Part shown: positions 46,805 to 55,889 of the stretch, in pieces
Layout: the number at the start of each line of letters is the position of its first letter
Numbering within the stretch: position 1 is the stretch's first letter
Origin: Leuctra nigra
Taxonomy: Eukaryota > Arthropoda > Insecta > Plecoptera > Leuctridae
Assembly (NCBI GenBank): GCA_934045905.1
Contig: OW203768.1
Coordinates: forward strand, 30,161,060 to 30,225,059
DNA: 64,000 nucleotides
Direction: 5' to 3'
Notes under the pieces: generated by a model
Told to the model about the DNA's origin: nothing
Database searches by the model: none
What the model saw: only the letters and a program-made list of their open reading frames with translations
Position numbers and translations under genes: made by a program

Positions 46805-47480
46805 TGAGCAAGTTGGTTCAGGTAGTAAGGCTCTATACTTGCATTCATGATGACCGAGGTTTTATTCCTCTGACAGTGCTTCCTAACGCATACATTAACG
46901 TAGTCGAAAGGTAAAATTCTGGGAGAGGTCCCTTATAATAGACCACAACAGCCTCCTTCCCACCGTCGTTCCTTAAGGTACTACAACCGCGAGCGATTTT
47001 GCAGCTTGTTGCAGGCAATTTTTTGGTTACGAATGGAGACAAAATGGGTTGACGAAATGATTTGAAATTTAATCATGATTGATAAAATACAAACAATTAG
47101 GGTTTTCTTGTCTCACTGGGTGCCGTATGAAATTTAATTTTAAATATGTGCCAAGTGATAACCCTAAGTTTGTATTTTATCTAATCACAATGAAAACTTG
47201 AGATCGGATGGTCTCAAATCGTATCGGAAATTTCCTAGTTTTGCGCGGTTTCGTTGAATAACCGGCGCCTAATTAACAAGGCACGAAGCAAAAATGAAAA
47301 AGTGCTTCTAATATACAATCAGACTGATCATGTGAACATCCTATCAAAGTTACAATGAAACAATATTTCTCTCTCAATTTGCTAAAACGGCCGAGCTCTT
47401 GTATCACCTCATCATCGTCTCATAATCATCATAATCACCTCATCATCGTCTCATAATCATCATTATCTTTCATCCACCAC
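46805..47480 (+). mobile_element. tRNA-derived SINE, copy 1, split by repeat C
   Basis: Head with degenerate pol III boxes (TTGGTTCAGGTAGTAAGG, GAGGTTTTATTCCTC), then a body ACAACAGCCTCCTTCCCACC interrupted at ~46988 by repeat C and resuming at 47404 with CACCTCATCATCGTCTCATAATC. Three related copies lie at 48573, 49243 and 50740 in the opposite orientation. Confidence 0.55.
46988..47403 (+). repeat. Dispersed repeat C, copy 2, inside a SINE
   Basis: Begins near CAACCGCGAGCGATTTTGCA and ends AACGGCCGAGCTCTTG. Colinear with copy 3 at 48058 and inverted relative to copy 1 at 15264. Confidence 0.7.
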
Positions 47481-48057
47481 TATGTACCAATTTAGCCCCT
47501 AATCAAATCTCATTCTGTTGTTGGGTGATCCATTTTGGTTTATCTAAAACCAAGTTTACACGGTTCAATGTTTCATTCACTTCATTGAGTAAACATTGCT
47601 GCAATGAATGTAACCTATGTAACCGTGTAGACGCGATATTGACGAGAAATAACTATTCAGTTGTTGACTTCAGAAATTTGCAAATGTAACCAGTTATACT
47701 CAATGAATTGAATGAAACATTGAAACATGTAAACTAGCTTAAAATATGGTGCCTCAATACATGGTAGGTTGGACACGACGGATATCCTTCTAAAACGAAT
47801 TTTACTGATCAACCGCCATAAAGACTTTTTTTATGATCTCCATAACTTGGATTTCTACAACTTTTGAAGTAGAATCGTCGTTTAAGCTCGGCATAGAATC
47901 GTTTTTTGAAGTGTTAAACAACCAAAAAACACCCCGGGGAGTTATTTGGGGTTTTGTCTGCCAGACACATCGTCACCGAAGTGTTTTATGAATATTCTAT
48001 GTTCTCCCTCAAAATATTATCTCAGTTGTAACACCGACCATTTTTTGTGGCGCTTAA
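47481..48057. other. Unassigned stretch
   Basis: A short inverted similarity (TTCAATGTTTCATTCACTTC near 47562 and GAATGAAACATTGAA near 47710) suggests a ~170-bp hairpin element at ~47548-47740 with arms around GTTTACACGGTTCAATG and its decayed mirror. Nothing else. Confidence 0.45.
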
Positions 48058-48572
48058 GGCGCCACAAGCGCGAGCGATTTGCCACGCGTTGCAGGCACTT
48101 TTTTTGGATACGATTGGAGACAAAATGGGTTGACAATATTATTTGTAATTTTAATCATGATAAGATAAAAGACAAACTTAGGGTAATCATTTAGTACATT
48201 TTTAATTTTATGCTCTGTTAATAAGCAATAATGAGTTGATTTTTGGTGAAAAAAAAACTATTTTCTTGTCTCGCTGGGTGCCATATGAAATTTAATTTTA
48301 AAAATGTGCCAAGAAGATTGATGATTATATCTAATCATGATTAAAATTTGAGATCAATTGGTTCACGGGTATGGTCTCCAATCGTATAGGAAATTGCATA
48401 GTTTTGAGCGTTTTTTTTTAATAACCGGCGCCTAATTAACAAGGCAAGAAGCAAAAATTAAAAAGTGCTTCTAATATACAATCAGACTGATCATGTGAAC
48501 ATCATGTCAAAGTTACACCCACTTATGAAACAATGTTCCTCTCTCAATTGTCTAAAACGGCCGAGCGCTTGA
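48058..48572 (+). repeat. Dispersed repeat C, copy 3
   Basis: Preceded by the hairpin GTGGCGC-TTAAG-GCGCCAC (48046-48064). Starts CAAGCGCGAGCGATTTGCC and ends AACGGCCGAGCGCTTG. Shares long blocks with copies 1 and 2 (AAATTTAATTTTAAANATGTG, CTTCTAATATACAATCAGAC). Confidence 0.7.
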
Positions 48573-48800
48573 ACCACCTTAACGTTGCACTGTTCTGTGA
48601 CGTCATATAAATGCTAATGTTGAGGGAGATGATGTTGATGGACGTTGGTAGAGAGACCGTCGTGGCCTATTACCAGGCGACCTTCCCAACGTCGTCACTA
48701 CTGATAAAATCCACAGTGAATACTCAGAAAGAAGCACGGCTGCGGGAATTGAACACGAAGTTCAGGTCCAAAGAGTTACGTCCTGAGCCATCTTGATTCT
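48573..48800 (-). mobile_element. tRNA-derived SINE, copy 2
   Basis: Minus orientation. The tail side AACGTTGCACTGTTCTGTGA parallels AACGTCACACTGTTCTGCAG of copy at 50740, and the body has GACCGTCGTGGCCTATTACC. The head near 48745-48800 is decayed (GCGGGAATTGAACACG). Confidence 0.5.
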
Positions 48801-49242
48801 TGCCAAAATGTAATATTTAGCTCTCATGTTTCGTTTAGTTTGACATCCATAACTCCGGCACATCTTTATTGTTCAACATCATCCGCCATGCTACAAGGTA
48901 ATGATAGAAAAGTCACTGTTTGATTTGATGATTTTACCAAGTAACCGGTTCAAAACAATTCATGAATCTGTAAAAATGGCTTTTATATTGATTTTACAAA
49001 TGGTGGCAGGAGTGGGATATTCAAGTTTCTAGTTTTAATGTGACTTTGTAAATAGAGAATTTATTAACATTTATTATATTCTCAAAATTTATTGATCTTA
49101 ATATTATTGTAATAAGATATTCTTATTCTGCTCTTATTCTAATATTAGAACTTGTTTTTATGTTTTATTTATTTTGTAGACCGATGTTTAGTTGATCCAA
49201 TTGGTTATTGTATTAATTGTGTTTAAATGATTATAAAATTGA
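48801..49242. other. Unassigned AT-rich stretch
   Basis: No supportable feature. Confidence 0.4.
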
Positions 49243-49445
49243 TTATGATTGAATGATTATGAAGATGAAAGGGTTTTGATGGAGCAGAATGGGTAATGGT
49301 GGATGTGGGAAGGAGACGGTCGTTGAATAGTAGCAGGGAACCCTCCCATCATTTGCCTCTCGACTGAAAAGAAACACAAAAATACCCCCATCAAGTTGCC
49401 CGCCCCTGAGCTCAAACCCTAGACTCCCGCAGTACAAATCTAGAC
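49243..49445 (-). mobile_element. tRNA-derived SINE, copy 3
   Basis: Minus orientation with AATGATTATGAAGATGAAAG, GGAAGGAGACGGTCGT and CATTTGCCTCTCGACTGAA blocks shared with the copy at 50740. The B box is decayed (GGTTTGAGCTC). Confidence 0.5.
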
Positions 49446-50159
49446 CAAAATACAAACCTTATAAACCATTATTTCCAACTGAATTAACAAATTAAATGAA
49501 ACTCAATGAACGATGTTGCTAATTCCATTTTATGATCAATTAAAGCGTAATATAATTCATTTCACAGCACACCATGAATTAGCAACTTGCAGAATAAATA
49601 TCTCAGTCGGAACATTAAATGCCGCACATAGTTGGAAACTTTGTGTTCATTACTCCCATTGCACTCGGCTGAACGCCACCGGTTGCCAACATCCAGGGGC
49701 AGCTGCCCTCTTGACCCCATTGTGCGCCACCAAATGTAATCACACTGCTTTAGTAATCTTTAGCTCAGAGAAGATATTATAGAAATGATTTAGAGTGGCA
49801 GGCGCCATTGCGGTTACATGCAACGGAATCGGGAGTAAATCGTTTTATAAATTGTATTTTGATTTATTTATATCCGGTATCGAAAATTGCGTGCGTTTTA
49901 TGTCCTGTAATAAATTGTGGACCGAAGTGTTTGGCTTTTCATGAAACTATGGCTCGAATCTATGTTTTTTATTTGTGCTTTTTGCGTTATATTTTGAACA
50001 AAGTCACGAAACAAGTTGATTTTTTCACAAAACATTCATTACTATCCAGTGCAGAGTGCCAATGATTTCCAGCAAAATTGTTCCATTAGTTTCATCGGAA
50101 ACTTGTTTTGTAGTTTGTACTTAGCTTGGCAATGAGGATGAAGGAAACTCTGTGTGCAA
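49446..50159. other. Unassigned stretch
   Basis: 49615-49740 is GC-richer. On the minus strand ATTACATTTGGTGGCGCACA looks like an LTR-end/primer-binding-site junction, but no LTR pair or retroelement ORF supports it. Two short plus-strand frames have no recognised motif. Confidence 0.4.
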
Positions 50160-50478
50160 AGTGCAACTGGAATCTTTTGACCAACCATAACCAAATTTTT
50201 CATGGTCATTGGGACCAGCATTATCAGTGTTTTTTGAAAAATCTTTAATGAACTCCAAGTAACTAGTTAATTGACACTTTACTGACATTTTTATGCTTGA
50301 TTTGAAAATTATATGTCAAAATGTAACCTACCACTTTTTTTTATCCCTGCCAGTTAGAAAGATTAGCTTAAAGAGTTAGATTATCTCTCTCAAGATATGT
50401 AGAGGAACAGATTTCCCACTAATTCGCATTCAATACGAAGGCTCGCTTATCAACGCGTTACACAGAGCGTTTTCCTAT
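50160..50478 (+). mobile_element. Family B 3' fragment
   Basis: Contains TTTTTCATGGTCATTGGGAC, then GAAGGCTCGCTTATCAACGC, GTTACACAGAGCGTTTTCCTA. The 5' half is missing and the last G of CTAG is lost. Confidence 0.6.
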
Positions 50479-50739
50479 TTTTTAAGAAATGCCGGTCTGG
50501 GTGAGTATATGGATACGGAAGAGACACAATTGAATAATGTTAATGAGCGTCAATGTGAAACTATGTGAGAACATTATTACACATATTATTCCAAAATAAC
50601 TTTGCTTTTTGTTCTACGTGTGGAGTGGAATGGAATTTACTCAAATAGCTTTGTTGCAGCTTTAAAGTTGTCAGAAGTCCACTTCGGAATGAAATAAGAA
50701 AAACCTGAATGGTTGAGCTTTCTTTTTTTGTCTGGGGCG

Positions 50740-50998
50740 TAACGTCACACTGTTCTGCAGCGAGGCTAATGGCGACGGATGAATGATTATGAAGATGATT
50801 GGGAGATGATGGTGCAGAGTAGGTAAGGATGGGAGGTGGGAAGGAGGCGGTCGTGGCCTATTAGTGGGGTACCTTCCCAGCATTTGCCTGTCGACTGAAG
50901 GAATACCACGAAAAAAACCCAGTCAGGAAGGACGGCCGCGGGAATCGAACCCGGGCTTCCGGAATAAAAGTTCAAAGCGTTGCCACTCAGCCAACCTG
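50740..50998 (-). mobile_element. tRNA-derived SINE, copy 4 (best preserved)
   Basis: On the minus strand it begins with a tRNA-like head: A box TTGGCTGAGTGGCAACGC and a perfect B box GGTTCGATTCC (near 50946), followed by the body GGCCACGACCGCCTCCTTCC and ends near AACAGTGTGACGTTACGCC. RNA polymerase III would start near 50998. Pol III heads plus a unique body define SINEs; the partner LINE is unknown. Confidence 0.65.
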
Positions 50999-51361
50999 TT
51001 CCGTTTGTTCCGTTTGTTCCAACCTGTTCTCGCCTGTGTATGAACTAACAACGTAAAAGCTGCAGAAAAGGCACGAATTACTAAGAAAACAAATACATTT
51101 TGACAGTATTGGCAAATTTGCTTAAAAATTAAACTAAACGTAAAATTAATAATTTTGCAAATTTTCTATTTAATTTGTAACTTTCAACTATTGCTTAAAC
51201 TTGCTTAAATAACTAGTAATTTTTTTATTAAGGAATACTATTTTTTTAAATATATTTGTAAGTCAATATCAACTTGATAAGAGAAACTGTCTGGAATCCA
51301 ACAGCCAATGATGATTTCTAAAATTGTTCCTATAAAAGATCTCATTTCTCTCACAACTCAC
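50999..51361. other. Unassigned AT-rich stretch
   Basis: A short tandem TTCCGTTTGTTCCGTTTGTT at ~50999 adjoins the SINE. Otherwise nothing recognised. Confidence 0.4.
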
Positions 51362-51502
51362 AGGGTAGCTGAAATGTATATGAAGCAACCGGAAGTGCTG
51401 TATAAAGCTGGGTGTGTAGAACGGTTCAAGGAAATGGCGGTTATAAAGAGTGTCGGGGTCGCAATAAACTCGTTCCGATGACGTCACTAACTCTGTATCC
51501 AT
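51362..51502 (-). CDS. Candidate first coding exon, unknown gene
   Basis: Minus-strand ATG at 51502 opens 47 codons (MDTELVTSSERVYCDPDTLY...HFSYP) that end exactly in phase at a consensus donor CCT|GTGAGT (51361-51356). The region upstream is GC-rich with GGCGGGGC-like and TGACGTCA motifs. No domain recognised. It may equally be a chance frame in a promoter-like region. Confidence 0.27.
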
Positions 51503-51665
51503 TACAAATCCTCTCCAAGGCGGGGCGGAAGTAGCGATGCAGTCGAGCGAACGCAAAGTTCTTGATCCGGGAGCTTTAAGGACGAGCTTTATTCAACGGA
51601 AAAACGTTGAATATCTCTTTAAAAAATGTATTTTTGGAATTTATTTTATTAAAAAAACAGTAATC

Positions 51666-52196
51666 ATAGTTTTAGTTTTAGTTTTAGTTTTATTTATTGT
51701 CATATTTGATCAAATAATGATATAATGACAGTCAAAGATGCATAGACAAAGACAAATAGTAAACACAAATACAAGTAAACAATGTAGGTAAGCATTCCCT
51801 AGCCTGAATACAATTCATTGAATGAATAAAAACAAGAGATAATTAAAAACAACTTTTAGGACATTTTAAAATCAACTCAATTTTTATCTTTTTAATGTTG
51901 AGGTAGAGCATTATAAAACTTAGACCCTTGATAGGTTGGACTTTTCTCGTACAGTGCAAGTTTATGTTTTAAAAGTTTGAAGTCCTCTTTGTGTCTTGTT
52001 GCATATGACATAGTGCATATGATCATAGTTTGTACGATTTTATTTATTTTATATCAGCAATGCCAAAATTTTCCCCCGAGGACGGATATTATCTTGGCAC
52101 GTTGACGGCTCAGATTTAACTTTTACCTGTAGGTTGAAGTTTGTTTGTAATATGAGTGATTCTTCTTCGTACCAAAGATTTCTCCGGAGCCTACAA
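51666..52196 (-). pseudogene. 3' end of a non-LTR retrotransposon with an (AAAACT)n tail
   Basis: Minus-strand reading with stops gives HKEDFKLLKHKLALYEKSP then TYQGSKFYNALPQ, the typical C-terminal end of CR1/jockey-type reverse transcriptases. Downstream the element ends in a short AAAACT tandem tail (51666-51690), a common 3' end for these elements. It is degenerate and is interrupted at its 5' side by the next element at 52197. Confidence 0.5.
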
Positions 52197-54985
52197 TTAA
52201 TTAATTAATTAATTAATTTATTTATTGACAACGGGACCCAAGGGTCCCACAAGTGCAATACAATAAAAACACTTAAAAAAAAACATATTTACACAACAAT
52301 AAAATCAGACTTAAAGTTCAAACAAAACAAGCAATGTATCAGAGAAATAGGTATCACATTATCACAATATTATATCACATGCCCCTGACTAGATCTACAA
52401 TAACGGCTTTAAAAATATCCAATGAACAGTTATTTATATCCCCATAAAAAACACTTCGTGTAAAAATACCAGCCAAGTCTCTTCAACTAAAAAAAAATAT
52501 ATGAAATCTAAAAATTCTGCACTGAAAAGTATTGATATCAAAAAATTTGCCACGTCAAAACTTTATTTGAAAATCAAAAAATACTTGGCGCATCGTGTAT
52601 ATAAATAGCTTAGAAGTATAGGCCAGATATAAAATATACATCAAATATACATATACATATAGTATACCTATAATTCTCAAAAAAATCGATGCGCCAAGTA
52701 TTTTTTGATTTTCAAATAAAGTTTTGACTTGGCAAATTTTTTGATATCAATACTTTTCAGTGCAGAATTTTTAGATTTCATATATTTTTTTTTAGTTGAA
52801 GAGACTTGGCTGGTATTTTTACACGAAGTGTTTTTTATGGGGATATCACTCCTTGTTTTAGTTTATTCTTACAACTTGTGACACATATGAAATGAACAAT
52901 TACTAAATTCTTTAAAAAAAATCGCCATTTATGATTTGGTTACTACTAATGAAAATCTGTTATATATTCATATATAGTCTTTCGTTAAGAATAGCAAAGG
53001 TTTCATTCCAATCGGTCAACCCAGTTCCAAGATATGGCATACACAAAGGTTTTCAAAATGGCTGCTAAACTTACTGCACTGCCACATAGAATTTATATCT
53101 ACAATTAATGTGTATCATTTTAGGCTTTCTGAATATGTATTCATTGTATAGGATGGGGAATATAATAATTTTTAAATTTGAATGACGTCATTTCCGGGCT
53201 CATAAATAAAAACATTCTACTTTGACTGTTCCTATTCCATAAAGATGGCATTCCGAATCATTTGGCGCTAGTTTCGTACTGATCGGTATACCAGTTTTCG
53301 AGATACAACGTTACTTCCGGTTTCAAAATGGCGGCTGAAATCTCTGACCCCTTGAATTTTAATTTACACATGATAACATCTTATTAAGTTATTATAAGCT
53401 GTCTCAAATAGTATGTATTGTATCAAAATGTAAATTTGTGAGATTTTTAAAATGTGTAACGTCATTTCCGGTTTTGCTATAAGAAACTGCAAATATTACT
53501 GATGATAAAACATAAAGTTGCCCGTCTAAATTGTGTGGCGCTGGTTTCGTTCAAATCTATTTAGCCAATATTAAGATATGATGTCACTTCCGGTTTAACA
53601 ATGGCGGCTTCCGGTTGGTTTTGTAACAAGTCAAATGATATATCAGAAGTGCATACGTTACATAAATATCAAAATAATCGGATCAACCTTTGTTGCCGAA
53701 ATGCCAATCGATGTATTTCAAATTTCATGACGTCATTTCCGGTTTCGTTAACAAAATGTTTAGTCTTTTGCTACTGATAATGCATAAAGTTCACCGTCCG
53801 AATCGTTTGGCGCTATTTTCGCTCCAATCGGTTTAGCCGTTGTTGAGATATGACGTCACTTCCGGTTTCAAAATGGCGGTACAAAAAATTCATGGTGTGA
53901 AGGTTAAATCAGACGCCAAAAGTGCACACGTGGTAAAAATGTGAGATCAATCGGTTCAGCCGTTTAGGCTGTGGCCTTGATACCGGATTTGAATTCCAGG
54001 AGACTACTACTGAGATTATTATTATTATTATTATGAAAACCGCCCTAAAACACTGTTTTCACGGCCCTCTAGCGCGCAAAGGGCGTAACCTATTGTTCCC
54101 AAATTTGGTATATGTTGTAGGGTGGGCCATAGCTCGAAATTAAGATATTTCGCAACAATGTGATATTTCCCAATTTTAAGATCCAGTAGGCCGAAAATGC
54201 CACTTTGATGCTTACAGTAAAAGTGGGTTGCTCCAGCCTTTTTAAATGAGAGTGTGCGCGCGCCGTACGACTTGGCTGGCGTGGAGCGACCGCTCCACTA
54301 GATCAATTCTATCTTGAGGTAAAGTGTTAAAAGTTGAAAGAATTCTATTGATACACGAATATTTAAAAACATTAATGCGACTTCGACATGGGACAAATAC
54401 ATCTCTGTTTCGTGATTTACTTGGAACCCGAAAATTAATCAATTCTAAAAGTCTGTCGTCATAATAACTATTAACAATTTTATACAAGAAAAGTAAGTCA
54501 GTTACAGTTCGCCTTTGGGCTAGGGTCGTTAAATTAAAATTCCTACAACTATCAAGATAATCCATACGGTGATATGGCACATGCGATTTGAAACACATTA
54601 ACTTCATAAATCTTTGTTGTACACTTTCAACACTGCTTGCATGATGGACGTGTGAGCCATTAGGGTTCCAAATGACTGTGGCGTACTCAACTTGAGGCCT
54701 CACAAGCGATACATACATACATCGAAGGGTTGATGACTTCAAGTCTTTTAGGCAGTTACGCTTGATGAACCCGAGCTGTTTAAAGGCCCTCGGAACAATG
54801 TTGCCAACGTGCTTATTATATGTGAGATCGCTGGAGACAGTCACCCCAAGATCACGAATGTGTTGCACTCTTGCCAACTGCCGACCATTAAGGTGATAGT
54901 CATGAATACTAAAATTTTTCCTGTTTGTAAAAGTTAGAACACTACATTTATTAAAATTAAGATCAAGTTTCCACGTGTTGATCAA
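52197..54985 (-). pseudogene. Non-LTR retrotransposon C-terminal region interrupted by family A
   Basis: Segment 54303-54985 encodes the thumb and C-terminal region (WKLDLNFNKCSVLTFTNRK, QHIRDLGVTVSSDLTYNKH, LVRPQVEYATVIWNP, TLPQDRID). After the A7 insert, the frame resumes at 52438 with NNCSLDIFKAVIVDLVRGM and a stop. The 3' UTR (GGGACCCTTGGGTCCCGTTG, AATAAATAAA) ends in an (ATTA)n tail at 52197. The 5' part with YADD and endonuclease is missing (5' truncation is usual for target-primed insertion). Related to, but not identical with, the copy at 17016. Confidence 0.85.
52439..54302 (+). mobile_element. Family A Helitron-like element, copy A7, inserted in a retrotransposon ORF
   Basis: Starts TCCCCATAAAAAACACTTCG after A and ends GTGGAGCGACCGCTCCACTAGA before T. 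P module 52439-52844. Four ~270-bp monomers are visible: ETS/CRE-type boxes at 53184, 53461 and 53730, and second boxes at 53302, 53578 and 53849, with a decayed one near 53035. Host ORF rejoins in frame when 52439-54302 is removed. Non-coding. Confidence 0.82.
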
Positions 54986-55448
54986 TTACCTATGAAAAAT
55001 AACAAGTATCGCCTAAAAAACGATCAGTATCATTGTTATTCTGAATGGTGCCATCAAGATGGTGGCAACAATGAGATGACGTCACGAGCAAACTATGAAT
55101 GAATGTTATTTAGTACGTTATTTTAGGTGTGAGAAGGCAGGCATTTTGTTTATAGAAATATTCCCGTTTTTATTCAACGAAAATTTATGTCATTGTGAGT
55201 TAAATCTTTTCTTATAATATGGAGTGAAGATTTTAAAATTCTTTGGCAATTTAACGGCAATCTTTCTTTTGACAGCGGGAATATAATCCGAAATTTTAAG
55301 TGATATTCGATTAAGTTGTATTTTAATGATACATCTATTGTAAATTCTCTGGCAATTTGATAGAACATCAAAATACGTTCTTTGATACTCACTCAATTCA
55401 GAAAAAAATATTTATTTTTTGTCTTGACGTCTTCAACATCCAATTCTA
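54986..55448. other. Unassigned AT-rich stretch
   Basis: A 68-codon basic minus-strand frame (55190-55396) has no recognised motif. Contains a TGACGTCACG site at 55078. No feature can be supported. Confidence 0.4.
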
Positions 55449-55563
55449 GCTCGCGGAACTAAATAATGCCACACAACGACCTCTGTAACGACCTTGTAAT
55501 GCTTTGAGGCGGAGGTCGTAATGTAATATCCGGTGTATGGCATTATTTAGTTCAGCGAGCGAG
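55449..55563. repeat. ~115-bp palindromic MITE
   Basis: CTCGCGGAACTAAATAATGC mirrors GCATTATTTAGTTCAGCGAG, and the inner ACGACCTC/GAGGTCGT pair again. Its right end is shared with the repeat next to the DEG/ENaC exon (10716). Confidence 0.7.
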
Positions 55564-55661
55564 AATTGTGCTTTACTCCTTGATTATTTAAAATTCTGTT
55601 AGTGTAAAGTGAAAACACCAGATAACACTTTGAAGAAAGCGTGCGTCCCGTTACCTCATAT

Positions 55662-55774
<113 letters not shown>

Positions 55775-55889
55775 GCGCATCTTGAGCTGACGCGGGAATG
55801 CGAGGCAATTTCCTCTCCAATCACAGCCGAGAGCCGAGTCAGCAGAATTTGTTTTTGTCTCTGTGAGTTTCCATTTCCTTGGCTAGACG

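Noticed and set aside
49620..49820. LTR end plus primer-binding site (TGATTACATTTGGTGGCGC on the minus strand)
   Set aside because: No second LTR, no downstream gag or pol, and the implied LTR would be only ~80 bases.
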